A DNA stretch of 64,000 nucleotides, taken from positions 310,001 through 374,000 of the forward strand of contig NZ_SACR01000005.1 of the NCBI RefSeq assembly GCF_004016505.1, given 5' to 3'. This document shows positions 1 through 8,872 of the stretch, piece after piece. Both the position numbers and the translations under genes were made by a program. Source of the DNA: Rubrivivax rivuli. GTDB taxonomy: Bacteria > Pseudomonadota > Gammaproteobacteria > Burkholderiales > Burkholderiaceae_C. The notes beneath the pieces were generated by a model. It had not been told where the DNA came from. It was given only the letters and a program-made list of their open reading frames with translations, and did not search any database. Numbering within the stretch: position 1 is the first letter of the stretch; every line of letters starts with the position of its first letter.

Positions 1-1
1 G

Positions 2-472
2 GAATGGGCGCTGCACCGCCTGCAGACGGCCCCCGACGCCCCGCCGCCCGACCCCCAAGGCACCCCGCCGGGCCTGGGCCTGCTGGCCACGGACGAACCG
101 GCGGCACTGCGCCTGTGCCTGCCCCCGGGCAGCACGCTGCAAGCCTCGCGCTGGCCGGTCTTCAGCCTCTGGCAGGCCCACCGCGCGGCGGACCGCGACG
201 CCGCCTTCGCGCTGGTGCGCCAGGCCCTGGCCGAGGGGCGCGGTGAGCAGGGCCTGCTCACGCGCCAGGGCTGGGCGCCGCGCCTGCAGCGGCTGCCACC
301 CGCGGAAGCCGCTTTCGTGGGGGCGGTGCTGGCGGGGCAGACGCTGGCCACGGCCTTGCAGGCTGCCGGCGAGGGTTTCGACTTCGAGGCCTGGCTGATC
401 GCCGCGCTGCAGCAGCGGCTGCTCGTGGCGGTGATGGCCCTGCCCGCAGCGGCGCTGTGCCCGCCGTGCTGA
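2..472 (+). CDS. DUF2063 (HvfC/BufC-like) protein, C-terminal part
   Basis: The reading frame is open from base 2 to a TGA at 470-472, so the start lies outside the window; about 156 residues are visible. The tail holds the pattern seen at the end of DUF2063 proteins: a SRWPVFSLWQAHR stretch, then LLTRQGWAPRLQRL, then a helical FVGAVLAGQTLATALQAA segment. In known systems HvfC/BufC proteins partner an MNIO (DUF692) iron enzyme that modifies small Cys-rich peptides, and the MNIO gene normally lies just upstream, here outside the window. Family assignment is from pattern memory on a partial protein. The real start and function cannot be seen. Confidence 0.6.
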   Translation, partial: EWALHRLQTAPDAPPPDPQGTPPGLGLLATDEPAALRLCLPPGSTLQASRWPVFSLWQAHRAADRDAAFALVRQALAEGRGEQGLLTRQGWAPRLQRLPPAEAAFVGAVLAGQTLATALQAAGEGFDFEAWLIAALQQRLLVAVMALPAAALCPPC

Positions 473-537
473 CTGCCAGAATGCGCGGCGCTGGCCTGGC
501 GGCTGCCCAGGGTGTCTTGTCTCTTGATAGCCTCTTG

Positions 538-1467
538 ATGTTGTCGAAGTCTTTGCTCCCGGTCCGTGCGCTGCCGCTGGCCCTCGTGTTGATCACCGCC
601 GGGGGCGCCCCGGCGCCGGCCCGGGCGCAGGGCGAGCCGCTGCCGCGCGACGAGCGCGAGCGCGCCTGCTGGCTGCAGCACACGCGCGAACGCACGCAGG
701 TGCGGCTGAACGAGCCCACCGCGGTGGAAGTGGTGAACCTGCGTGACGGGGATGTCGTTCGTTCGCCCTTCCGCGTGGATTTCGCGATCCGCGGCATGGG
801 CGTCATCCCGGCGGGCAAGGCCCACCCCAAGGCCGGCCACCACCACATGCTGCTCAACACGCCGCTGCCGCTGGTGCCGGGCGAGAAGATCCCCTTCAAC
901 GACTTCCACCGCCACTTCGGCAAGGGGCAGACCGGCGCCGTGCTGGCGCTGCCGCCGGGCAAGCACACGCTGCGCCTGCTCTTCGCGGACCACGACCACC
1001 GGCCCTATTACGTGTTCAGCCCCGAACTGCGCATCACCGTGACCGGCCCGCGCGAAGGCCCGCCGCTGCGCATCAACCCGGGCGACCTCGCCGCGAGCTG
1101 CAAGGCCTGGTACCAGGACGAGCTGTCGCGCCCCCGGCCCGAAGGGCAGCGCGCGCTGATCGCCAACCTGCGCGATGGCGAGCCCGTGAGCAGCCCCTTC
1201 ACCGTGCGCCTGGCGGTGGACGGCTTCGGCGTGGCGCCCAAGGGCCACGGCGGCCCGGGGCTGGGCCACTTCCTGCTCGACGTGCGTGCCGCCGATGGCC
1301 GCGTGGTGCAGGCGCTCGACCTCGCCCACGGTGCCACGCAGGTGGCGCTGTTCCTGGCGCCGGGCAGCTACCAGCTGCGGCTGCGTTTCGTGGACGACAG
1401 CGGCAAGCGCGATCTCGTGCCCGTGAGCGAAACCGCGGTGCAGGTCACCACGCAGGAGAAGCTTTGA
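538..1467 (+). CDS. Exported protein with two DUF4399 domains
   Basis: 309 residues from the ATG at 538, chosen because it gives a clean signal peptide (hydrophobic ALPLALVLITAGGA, then ARAQ). In-frame starts exist at 457 and 481; none has a good ribosome site. Two homologous halves follow. Copy 1 (about residues 45-175) keeps the DUF4399 signature with a GHHHMLL run, HFGKGQT and a DHDH cluster. Copy 2 (about 200-305) repeats the NLRDG...SPF opening and the GHFLLD turn but lacks the His-rich HFGKGQT segment. Molecular role unknown; probably periplasmic. It is 65 bp after the DUF2063 gene and overlaps the next gene by 4 bp, so the three are likely co-transcribed. Confidence 0.8.
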   Translation: MLSKSLLPVRALPLALVLITAGGAPAPARAQGEPLPRDERERACWLQHTRERTQVRLNEPTAVEVVNLRDGDVVRSPFRVDFAIRGMGVIPAGKAHPKAGHHHMLLNTPLPLVPGEKIPFNDFHRHFGKGQTGAVLALPPGKHTLRLLFADHDHRPYYVFSPELRITVTGPREGPPLRINPGDLAASCKAWYQDELSRPRPEGQRALIANLRDGEPVSSPFTVRLAVDGFGVAPKGHGGPGLGHFLLDVRAADGRVVQALDLAHGATQVALFLAPGSYQLRLRFVDDSGKRDLVPVSETAVQVTTQEKL

Positions 1468-2246
1468 ACCGTCCCAGGCCGGTGGGCGACCGCGGCAGGT
1501 GCTGGGGGGCTGGAGTGGCTGCGGCGTTCGGGCTGGCTGGGGCCGCCGCCCTGACCGGGCCGGCGGCCGCGCAGGGCGCTGCGCCAGCACCGCCGCTGCC
1601 GCCGCTGGTGGCCGCCGGCAAGATCGGCGCCGGCTGGCAGGTGGCCAACCTGCCCGACCAGAAACCGCCGCCCACGCGCTACAGCGCCGAGACCCTGGGC
1701 GACAGGCTGGTGCTGCGCCTGGAAGCCCAGGGCTCCTACGGCAACCTGCTGCACGCCCTGCCCGGCGTGGTGGCGCCGGCGCGGCTGGCCTGGTCGTGGC
1801 GCGTGGCTGAACCCAATGCGGGCACCGCGCTGCGCAGCAAGACGGGCGACGACGTGGCGGCCAAGGTCTGCCTCAGCTTCGATGCGCCCCTGGCCCAGGT
1901 GCCCTTTGGAGAACGCACGCTGCTGCGCATCGCGCGTTCACGCACCGGGCAAGACCTGCCGGCGGCCACGCTGTGCTGGGTGTGGGGCGGGCCCGAGGCC
2001 GTGGGCAGCGTGATCGACAACGCCTACTCGCGCCGCGTGCGCTACCTGGTGCTGCGCAACGCGCCCGAGGCGGGCGAGCGCTGGTTCGACGAATCGCGCG
2101 ACATCGCGGCCGATTTCCAGCGCGCCTTCGGTGCGGAGATCCCCACCTTGCCGCCGCTGGTGGCCGTGCTGGTGGGCGCCGACGCCGACAACACCGGCGG
2201 CCGTTCGGTGGCGCACGTCACGGCGCTGCGTTTCGCGGCACCCTGA
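1464..2246 (+). CDS. DUF3047 domain protein, exported
   Basis: 260 residues from a TTG start in a TTGA overlap with the preceding stop, suggesting translational coupling. An Arg-containing N-terminus and a hydrophobic Ala/Gly-rich stretch (to about residue 37) look like a signal peptide. The rest matches DUF3047: a GWQVANLPDQK opening, a W-W-V beta strand, KTGDDVAAKVCLSF, a LCWVWGG segment, a late RDIAADFQRAFG and a closing LVGADADNTGGRSVAHV. Function of the family is unknown. It is the last gene of the plus-strand group and converges on tolA about 30 bp downstream. Confidence 0.8.
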   Translation: MNRPRPVGDRGRCWGAGVAAAFGLAGAAALTGPAAAQGAAPAPPLPPLVAAGKIGAGWQVANLPDQKPPPTRYSAETLGDRLVLRLEAQGSYGNLLHALPGVVAPARLAWSWRVAEPNAGTALRSKTGDDVAAKVCLSFDAPLAQVPFGERTLLRIARSRTGQDLPAATLCWVWGGPEAVGSVIDNAYSRRVRYLVLRNAPEAGERWFDESRDIAADFQRAFGAEIPTLPPLVAVLVGADADNTGGRSVAHVTALRFAAP

Positions 2247-2276
2247 GCCGGCACGGCCGGCTTCAGCCCCCGCGCC

Positions 2277-3221
2277 TCACTCGCGCGGGCGGAAGTTGAT
2301 GATCAGCCGCGAAGGCACGCGCCCGTCGGCATCGCGCGGCAGCCGCGCGGTGCGGTCGATGGCGCGCAGCACGGCCTCGTCCCATTCCTTGTGGCCGCTG
2401 CTCTTGACGAGCGTGCGCGAGATGATGGCGCCGCCGGCCCCGGCCGTGACCTCGACCTCGGCCGCGTTGTTGTCGGGCGTGGTGCCGGTGAAGACCAGGT
2501 TGCCGCGGATCAGCGCCACCAGCCGGCCCGTGTAGGCCGCCGAAGGCGCGGCGCTCTGCGCGGCGGTGCCGGTGGACGTGGCCGGCCCCGTGCCGCCGGC
2601 CTGGGCCATCATGCGCCGCAGGTTCTCTTCGCGCTGCTTGGCCAGGCGCTCCTCGGCGGCCTTGGCCTCGCGCGCCTCGGCCTCGGCCAGTTCGCGCTTC
2701 TTCTTCTCTTCGTCGGCCTTGCGGCGCTCGGCGGCCAGGCGCTTCTTGTCCTCTTCGGCGGCCTGCTTGCGCTCGCGTTCCTTCTTCTCGCGTTCCTTCT
2801 CGGCGGCCAGTTCGGCCTTGCGCTTGGTTTCTTCGGCACGGCGGCGCTCGGCGCGCTCGGTGGCGATGTCGGGCTCGGCCGGCTTGGGGGCTGCGGCCGG
2901 CGGTGGCGGCGACGGGGCGGGTACCGGGGCTGGCGGCGGCGGTGCCGGCGTGGGCTCGGGCACCGGCGCGGGCGGGGGGGCTGGGGCCGGCGCTTCAGCC
3001 GCGGGGGCGGCGATCTGCGGCACGCTCGCCCAGAGTTCGGCGCTCACCACCTCGGGCGGCTTGGCGCGCCAGTCGACGCTGACGGTCAGCGCCGCCACCA
3101 GGCCGGCATGCACCAGCAGGGCCAGCGCTGCGCCGCTGCCCGTGCCGCCAGGCGGGCGGGGCAGCAGGTCGTCGTGGCTGCGGCCGGGGCCCGGGCCGTT
3201 ACCGAGAGCGGCGGCGCTCAT
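2277..3221 (-). CDS. tolA: Cell envelope integrity protein TolA
   Basis: 314 residues. Layout is that of TolA: a short cytoplasmic N-terminus, one membrane helix (about 28-48, ALALLVHAGLVAALTVSV), a Pro/Ala-rich stretch (70-115), a long charged Lys/Glu/Ala/Arg helix (about 118-205), and a C-terminal TonB/TolA-like domain (about 228-314) ending with the GRVPSRLIINF strand. TolA links the TolQ-TolR proton-driven motor to Pal and the outer membrane and supports envelope constriction at division. It starts 4 bp after tolR. Unlike the common order, no tolB or pal follows; the next gene is convergent. Confidence 0.92.
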   Translation of the reverse strand: MSAAALGNGPGPGRSHDDLLPRPPGGTGSGAALALLVHAGLVAALTVSVDWRAKPPEVVSAELWASVPQIAAPAAEAPAPAPPPAPVPEPTPAPPPPAPVPAPSPPPPAAAPKPAEPDIATERAERRRAEETKRKAELAAEKEREKKERERKQAAEEDKKRLAAERRKADEEKKKRELAEAEAREAKAAEERLAKQREENLRRMMAQAGGTGPATSTGTAAQSAAPSAAYTGRLVALIRGNLVFTGTTPDNNAAEVEVTAGAGGAIISRTLVKSSGHKEWDEAVLRAIDRTARLPRDADGRVPSRLIINFRPRE

Positions 3222-3225
3222 CGCC

Positions 3226-3657
<432 letters not shown>

Positions 3658-3732
3658 CAGCGCCGCCCGGCCGCCCGAAGGCGCTGAACATCCCCTCGGG
3701 GGACGCGAACGAAGTGAGCAAGGGGCTGCATG
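3658..3732. repeat. GC-rich hairpin element inside the tolQ-tolR gap
   Basis: 75 bp separate tolQ and tolR where this operon is otherwise tightly packed. On the minus strand it reads CCCCTTGCTCACTTCG then TTCGCGTCCCCCGAGGGG, followed by CAGCGCCTTCGGGCGGCC. CCCC(T)CGGGGG and GCCTTCGGGC can fold. The wording resembles intergenic repeats I recall from Burkholderiales genomes, but the family name and copy number are not known to me. No second good copy was found in this window. Confidence 0.5.
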
Positions 3733-4440
3733 TCAGCGCTGCCCGCTGCCAGCGATGGTGGTGGTGGCGCCGCTCTGTCCCGCGTTGCGCTGCAGGATGT
3801 TGCTGAACTCCTCGATGAAGGTTTCCAGCTGGATGGCGATGCGGTCGATGTCGCGCGCGAAGCGGTTGTAGGCCACCACCGCGGGAATGGCCGCGAACAG
3901 GCCGATGGCCGTGGCCACCAGCGCTTCCGCGATGCCGGGTGCCACGGTGGCCAGCGTCACCTGCGTCATGTTCGACAGCCCGACGAAGGCGTGCATGATC
4001 CCCCACACCGTGCCGAAGAGGCCCACGTACGGCGAGACCGAGCCCACGCTGGCCAGGAAGCTGAGGTTGCTCTCGATCACGTCGAGCTCGCGCTGGAAGC
4101 TCGCGCGCATGGCGCGGCGCGCGCCGTCGAGCTGCGCGCCGGGGTCCAGGCGCTTCTCGCGCAGCTTCAGGAACTCGCGCATGCCGCTGGCGAAGATGCG
4201 CTCCATGGGCGCCGTCTCGGCCTTGCCCGCCACGGCGGTGTTCAGCTCGGTGAGGCTGCGGCCGCTCCAGAACTCGCGCTCGAACTCCTCGTTGCTGTTG
4301 CGCACGCGCTTCAGCCCGAAGACCTTGCCAAAGATGACCGTCCAGCTCGCCAGCGAGGTGAGGGCCAGGCCGGCCATCACCAGTTGCACGACGAGGCTGG
4401 CCTGCAGGATGAGGGCGGTGATGGAGAGGTCTTGGCTCAT
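3733..4440 (-). CDS. tolQ: Tol-Pal motor subunit TolQ (MotA/TolQ/ExbB family)
   Basis: 235 residues, usual length. One helix near the N-terminus (about 15-38, VVQLVMAGLALTSLASWTVIF), a cytoplasmic loop, then two helices in the MotA/TolQ domain (SVSPYVGLFGTVWGIMHAF near 138-158 and ALVATAIGLFAAIPAVVAY near 180-200). The last two line the proton path with TolR. Its ATG overlaps the ybgC stop (ATGA), so the two are coupled. Confidence 0.95.
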   Translation of the reverse strand: MSQDLSITALILQASLVVQLVMAGLALTSLASWTVIFGKVFGLKRVRNSNEEFEREFWSGRSLTELNTAVAGKAETAPMERIFASGMREFLKLREKRLDPGAQLDGARRAMRASFQRELDVIESNLSFLASVGSVSPYVGLFGTVWGIMHAFVGLSNMTQVTLATVAPGIAEALVATAIGLFAAIPAVVAYNRFARDIDRIAIQLETFIEEFSNILQRNAGQSGATTTIAGSGQR

Positions 4441-4862
4441 GTCAGCGTGGAGAGGACTTCGTTCGGAATGCGGCGGGGGCGGAAGGTTCCCTCATCGACA
4501 CAGCCGATGCGGATGCGGCCTTCGCACAGCAGCGTGTCGCCGCGCCAGGCCTGCTGCTGGATGTGCAGCGAGGCGTGGCCGCGCTGCTGCAGGTGCACCG
4601 TCACGCGCAGAGCATCGTCCAGCCGGGCGGGCGCGATGTAACGGAGCTGCGTCTCGGCGACGATGAAGATGGCGCCGGTGGCCTCGCGCAGCGCCTGCTG
4701 GCCCACGCCCAGGCTGCGCAGCCACTCGGTGCGCGCGCGCTCGAAGAACTTCAGGTAGTTGGCGTAGAACACCACGCCGCCGGCGTCGGTGTCTTCCCAG
4801 TACACACGCAAGCTGTGTTCGAAGGGGGCCGCAACCGGCGTGTTGGAAGGGGAGGGCGGCAT
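4437..4862 (-). CDS. ybgC: Tol-Pal-associated acyl-CoA thioesterase YbgC
   Basis: 141 residues with the 4HBT hot-dog signature YWEDTDAGGVVFYANYLKFFERARTEW (about 20-46), including the catalytic Asp of DTDAGG. YbgC hydrolyses short or hydroxylated acyl-CoA thioesters, interacts with phospholipid-synthesis proteins in E. coli, and is commonly the first gene of tol operons. That is its position here, overlapping tolQ by 4 bp. Confidence 0.95.
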   Translation of the reverse strand: MPPSPSNTPVAAPFEHSLRVYWEDTDAGGVVFYANYLKFFERARTEWLRSLGVGQQALREATGAIFIVAETQLRYIAPARLDDALRVTVHLQQRGHASLHIQQQAWRGDTLLCEGRIRIGCVDEGTFRPRRIPNEVLSTLT

Positions 4863-4905
4863 CGGCGGCGATTATGTCGCCCGCCTGCCGCCCCGCCGCG
4901 CGCCC

Positions 4906-5334
4906 TCAGGGCAGCGTCTTGCGGTAGACCGGGCCCCAGAGCGGATGGCCGGCTTCCGAGCGGCTGAGCACGAAGGCCGGGTCGGCCGCGCGGGCGGCGC
5001 GGAAGGCCGCTTCGCACTCGGCCAAACGCTCGCTGGTGCAGGTGATGAAGGCCAGCAGCTTGTGCGCGCTGGCCTGGTCGCGCCCGCTGCGCAGGCCGGC
5101 TTCCAGCGCCTTGCGCAGCGCGGCTTCGGCCTGCGGGTACTGGCCGTCGTCGTAGGCGCGGATGCCTTCGAAGAGCAGGCGCTCGCCCGGTCGTTCCATC
5201 AATTCAGCGAGGCCGCCGGTGGGCGGGGGGGGCGGGGCGGGCGGGGCGGCGCAGGCGGTGATCAGCGCGGCCGCAGTCAGGGCAGCCGCCCGGTGGAGGC
5301 GCGAACGAAGGGCGCTGGTGGGCTTCATCTTCAT
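4906..5334 (-). CDS. TssQ-family lipoprotein (T6SS-associated type)
   Basis: 142 residues. A basic N-terminus and hydrophobic AALTAAALITAC end in a lipobox (LITAC, Cys28), so it is predicted to be a lipoprotein. After a Pro-rich linker come a TPR-like stretch (LLFEGIRAYDDGQYPQAEAAL, AHKLLAFITCTSERLAECEAAF) and the terminal GHPLWGPVYRK typical of TssQ proteins. The Cys pair in FITCTSERLAEC is typical of the family. Its start overlaps the kinase stop by 4 bp (ATGA), so expression is coupled. No tss genes are in the window. Family call from pattern memory. Confidence 0.75.
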   Translation of the reverse strand: MKMKPTSALRSRLHRAAALTAAALITACAAPPAPPPPPTGGLAELMERPGERLLFEGIRAYDDGQYPQAEAALRKALEAGLRSGRDQASAHKLLAFITCTSERLAECEAAFRAARAADPAFVLSRSEAGHPLWGPVYRKTLP

Positions 5335-7037
5335 TGTCCAAAGCGATGCCGCACCACGACCGGCTTGTCGGCCAGCACCTGCACGGTGACGGTGTGGGGC
5401 GGGAAGTCTTCGTTGCGCACGGTGATGCTGTGCGTGCCTTCGTTCAGGGTCAGCCGGGTCAGCGGCGGCGCGGTGCCGGCCGGCTGGCCGTTCACCTCCA
5501 CCTGGCCCCAGGGGCTGATGGCGAGTTGCACGGTGCCGGTCACCGGGGGCGCGGGTGCGGCAGCCGGGGCGGCTGGAGCGCTGCGGTCCTTGGCAGCTGC
5601 GCCGTTGTTCGGCCGGGGGCGTGCCGGCGCGGGGCGCTGGGCCGCTGCGGGCGGGCTGGCGGCAGGCACATCGGCGGCGGCCGAGGGGCTTGCGAGCGCG
5701 GCCGATGCCGCGGCTTCGGCCTCGGGCGGGGGCGCGACCACCGGCGGCACAACCGCCGCTGGGGCGGCCGGTGCCGCAGCCACGGGGGCCGGGCCGGGCA
5801 CCGCCTCTGCACCCGAGCGGCTGAGCGCCAGCGTGAGCGCGGCCGTGCCCACGATCACGGCCAGCAACAGCAGCACCAGGGCCGAGCGGGGCGCACCGGC
5901 ACTGCCCTTGCGTTGCGGGCGTGTGTGCCCGGGGTCGGGGCCGGGCGCGGGTGCCGGCACCATGTCCTGGCTGCTGTGGCGGTCGATCCAGCGGCGCAGT
6001 TCCAGCGCCATCTCGGCGGCGCTGGCGTAGCGCTCGGCCGGCTCGCGCGCCATCGCCTTGGCCGCGATGGCCGACAACGTGCGCGGCACGCCGCTGCGCA
6101 GCTCGTGCGCCGGCGCGGGGTGGTTGGTGAGCACGGCCGTGGTGATCTGCTCGACGCTGTCGCCGGTGTAGGCCTTGCGCAGCGTGAGCAGTTCGTAGAA
6201 CACCACGCCCAGGGCGTGCACGTCGGTGCGCGCGTCGACGGCGCCGCCCGTGAGCTGCTCGGGCGCCAGGTAGTGCGGCGAGCCGGCCACGGCGCCTTCC
6301 AGGGCCTCGGGCGCGGCGCCATGCGCCACGCGCGCAATGCCGAAATCCAGCACCTTGGGCTTGTCGCGGTGGTTCAGGAAGATGTTGGCCGGCTTGATGT
6401 CGCAATGCACCACGCCGCGCGTGTGCGCGTAGGCCAGGGCCTCGGCGACGCGGCGCACGAGTTGCGCGGCCTCGCCCGGCGTGGGCTGCCAGCCGCCGGC
6501 CAGGCGCTGGCGCAGGTCGCAGCCGTGCAGGCGCTCCATGGCGATGTAGACGCCCTGGGCGCTCAGCCCGGCGTCGTGCACCGTCACGATGTTGGGGTGC
6601 GAGAGCCCGGCTACGGCGCGGGCCTCGTTCAGGAACAGGCCGTCCAGGGCCACGCGCTCGGGCGTGGCCACGTCGAACTGCAGCGTCTTGACGGCCACCG
6701 TGCGCGAGAGCAGCGGGTCCCAGGCCTCGTGCACCTGGCCCAGGCCGCCGTGGCCGAGCAGGCCCTTCAAGGCGTAGCGTCCGATGTGCGAGAGCGTGGG
6801 CTGCTGCTCGATATGGGCGTCGGCGGGCGCGGGCAGGCTGTCGCCGCCCAGGTCGCTGGGGGGGGACACGCCGTTGGTGTCGGGGGGCCGCGAGTCCAGA
6901 TCGGCGAGATCCGAACCCCGTTGCGGTGCCGCCGGCGGTGGCAGTTCGGGCTCGGGGGGCCCGGATTGCACCGTCGCGGCAAACTCCGAAACCACCGGTT
7001 CGCCAGGGGCGCGCCGCTGAAAGAGGTTGTAGGCCAC
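5331..7037 (-). CDS. Membrane Ser/Thr protein kinase with C-terminal PEGA-like domain
   Basis: 568 residues from a GTG start. Residues 1-85 are a Pro-rich linker. The kinase domain spans about 88-350: Gly loop LLGHGGLGQV (94-102), catalytic Lys in VAVK (117), HCDIKPAN catalytic loop (211-218), DFG (231-233) and APEQ. The Arg of the usual HRD is Cys here, so it is a non-RD kinase. A membrane helix lies at about 385-405, then a long Ala/Pro-rich spacer and a C-terminal beta domain (about 498-568; WGQVEVNGQPAGTAPP) resembling PEGA. So the kinase is cytoplasmic and the PEGA-like part periplasmic. Coupled to the TssQ-like lipoprotein downstream. Substrate unknown. Confidence 0.88.
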   Translation of the reverse strand: MAYNLFQRRAPGEPVVSEFAATVQSGPPEPELPPPAAPQRGSDLADLDSRPPDTNGVSPPSDLGGDSLPAPADAHIEQQPTLSHIGRYALKGLLGHGGLGQVHEAWDPLLSRTVAVKTLQFDVATPERVALDGLFLNEARAVAGLSHPNIVTVHDAGLSAQGVYIAMERLHGCDLRQRLAGGWQPTPGEAAQLVRRVAEALAYAHTRGVVHCDIKPANIFLNHRDKPKVLDFGIARVAHGAAPEALEGAVAGSPHYLAPEQLTGGAVDARTDVHALGVVFYELLTLRKAYTGDSVEQITTAVLTNHPAPAHELRSGVPRTLSAIAAKAMAREPAERYASAAEMALELRRWIDRHSSQDMVPAPAPGPDPGHTRPQRKGSAGAPRSALVLLLLAVIVGTAALTLALSRSGAEAVPGPAPVAAAPAAPAAVVPPVVAPPPEAEAAASAALASPSAAADVPAASPPAAAQRPAPARPRPNNGAAAKDRSAPAAPAAAPAPPVTGTVQLAISPWGQVEVNGQPAGTAPPLTRLTLNEGTHSITVRNEDFPPHTVTVQVLADKPVVVRHRFGQ

Positions 7038-7133
7038 GGAGCGGCAGCTTAAGCACCTTCGGCCGTGGCACTGCCCCGATAAGGCCCGGTTTTCGCGCGT
7101 GTTACCGCGCTGTCACACCTGCGGGGGCCTTTT

Positions 7134-8351
7134 TCAGGCCCGCAGCACGCGCTGCAGCCGGGCCACGGCGGCTTCGAGCTGGGGCAGGGCGCTGGCAAAG
7201 GACAGGCGCACATAACGCTCGGCCTGTGCGGGGCCGAAATCGCGCCCGGGCGTCAAGGCCACATGGGCGCTGTGCATCAGCTCGAAGCAGAAATCCCAGC
7301 TGCTGGCGCTGTAGCGCGAGCAGTCGAACCAGACGTAGAAGGCGCCATCGGGCTGCACGGGCACCTTCAAGCCCAGGGCCTCCAGGGCGGGCACGATGAA
7401 GTCGCGCCGGCGGCGGAACTCTTCGCGCCGCTGCTCGAAGGCTTCCAGCGCCTCGGGCTCGAAGCAGGCCAGCGCCGCATGCTGGGCGATGGTGCTGGGG
7501 CAGATGTAGAGGTTCTGCGCCAGCTTCTCCACCGGCGCCACCAGTTCGGGCGGCAGCACCATCCAGCCCAGGCGCCAGCCCGTCATGCCGAAGTACTTGC
7601 TGAAACTGTTGACGCTGACGATCTGTTCGCCCAGCGCATCGGCCAAGGCCAGCGCGCTGTGGCCGAAGGCCGGCTCGTAGCTGAGCCCGAGATAGATCTC
7701 GTCGACGATGCTCACGCCGCCGCGTTCACGCACGGTGGCGGCGATCGCCCCCATCTCGCTGGCGCTGATCGAGGTGCCCGTGGGGTTGCTGGGTGAAGCC
7801 AGCAGCACGCCGCGCGTGTTCGGCCCCCAGGCCGCGGCCACCGAGGCGGCCTCCAGCTGGAAGCGCGCCGCCGCCGTGGTGGGCAGCAGCACCGGCTTTG
7901 CTCCCGCCGCCGTGACGAAGTGGCGGTTGCAAGGGTAGCTGGGGTCGGGCATCAGCACCTCGTCGCCGGGCTCGAAGAGCGCCAGCGTGGCGAGTTGCAG
8001 GGCCGCCGAGGCGCCGGCCGTCACGACGATGCGGCTGGGGGCCACGGCCACGCCGAAACGGCTGCCGTACCAGCCGGCGATGCGCTCGCGCAGGGTCTGC
8101 AGCCCGGTGGCGTGCGTGTACTGCGTGCGACCGCGTTCGATGGCGGCCGTGGCTGCGCGCTGCACGCCGGGCACGGCGGTGAAGTCGGGCTCGCCGATGT
8201 TCAGGTAGATCATCGGCTCGCCGCCAAGCGCGGGGTCGCAGGCCGGGCTGCGCGCGATGGCGTCGGCAGCCTTGGCGCACTCCATCACCCAGAAGGGTTC
8301 GATCTGCGCCAGGCGGCTGGCGGTGCGGATCGGGCAAGTGGCGGCGGGCAT
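7134..8351 (-). CDS. Class I/II PLP-dependent aminotransferase
   Basis: 405 residues from the ATG at 8351, chosen because the longer frame (from 8417) would run into nusB. Fold type I aminotransferase marks: GEPDF near 55, YTHATGLQTLRERIAGWY, ASPSNPTG, a VDEIYLGLSY segment, the PLP Lys in SFSKYFGMTGWRLGW, and Arg in RYVRLSF that binds the substrate carboxylate. Resembles aspartate/alanine-type enzymes; the exact substrate cannot be read. It follows nusB by 17 bp and may be the end of the rib-nus operon. Confidence 0.88.
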   Translation of the reverse strand: MPAATCPIRTASRLAQIEPFWVMECAKAADAIARSPACDPALGGEPMIYLNIGEPDFTAVPGVQRAATAAIERGRTQYTHATGLQTLRERIAGWYGSRFGVAVAPSRIVVTAGASAALQLATLALFEPGDEVLMPDPSYPCNRHFVTAAGAKPVLLPTTAAARFQLEAASVAAAWGPNTRGVLLASPSNPTGTSISASEMGAIAATVRERGGVSIVDEIYLGLSYEPAFGHSALALADALGEQIVSVNSFSKYFGMTGWRLGWMVLPPELVAPVEKLAQNLYICPSTIAQHAALACFEPEALEAFEQRREEFRRRRDFIVPALEALGLKVPVQPDGAFYVWFDCSRYSASSWDFCFELMHSAHVALTPGRDFGPAQAERYVRLSFASALPQLEAAVARLQRVLRA

Positions 8352-8368
8352 GCCGGCGGGCGGCGGGC

Positions 8369-8872
8369 TCAACGCCGCGCCGGGCGCGCTTCGTTCGGGC
8401 GCAGCTCGGCGGCGCACTTATCGAGCACGCCGTTGACGTACTTGTGGCCGTCGGTGCCGCCGAAGGACTTGGCCAGTTCCACGGCCTCGTTGATGGCCAC
8501 GCGGTAGGGGATGTCCAGGCAGTGCATCAGCTCGTAGACGCCGATCATCAGCACCGCATGCTCGATGGGGCTGAGCATCGTCGTCTTGCGGTCGACGTGG
8601 CGCGAGAGCACGGCGTCCAGCGCCGAAGCTTGCTCGATACCGCCGTGCAGCAGCGCGTCGAAGTGCGCGCGGTCCATCTTCTCGAAGCCGTCTTGCTCGC
8701 GCACGTCGGCTTCGGCAGCGGCGCCATCGCCCCCGGCGATCAGCCAGCGGTACAGGCCCTGCAGCGCGAACTCTCGCGAGCGGCGGCGCGCCGACTTCGG
8801 GGCAGCGCGCTTGGCCGCCGGTTTGGCGGCAGGCTGGGCCTCGGGGGCCGGGTCGGCCTGGGGCGTGGTCAT
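8369..8872 (-). CDS. nusB: Transcription antitermination factor NusB
   Basis: 167 residues. After an Ala/Lys-rich leader (about 30 residues), the NusB fold begins at [19 protein letters not shown] and ends with [30 protein letters not shown], the family signature. NusB acts with NusE (S10) in antitermination at rRNA boxA sites. It overlaps ribH by 4 bp (ATGA), the usual ribH-nusB arrangement. Confidence 0.96.
   Translation of the reverse strand: MTTPQADPAPEAQPAAKPAAKRAAPKSARRRSREFALQGLYRWLIAGGDGAAAEADVREQDGFEKMDRAHFDALLHGGIEQASALDAVLSRHVDRKTTMLSPIEHAVLMIGVYELMHCLDIPYRVAINEAVELAKSFGGTDGHKYVNGVLDKCAAELRPNEARPARR

Noticed and set aside
4906-7037. Type VI secretion locus
   Set aside because: Only a TssQ-like lipoprotein and a kinase are present; no tssB/C, VgrG, ClpV or other tss gene in the window.
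4906-7071. A 721-residue frame joining the kinase region and the TssQ-like protein
   Set aside because: Only its last 142 codons resemble a protein; the rest is an alternate frame of the kinase, with a start and 4-bp overlap at 5331-5334.
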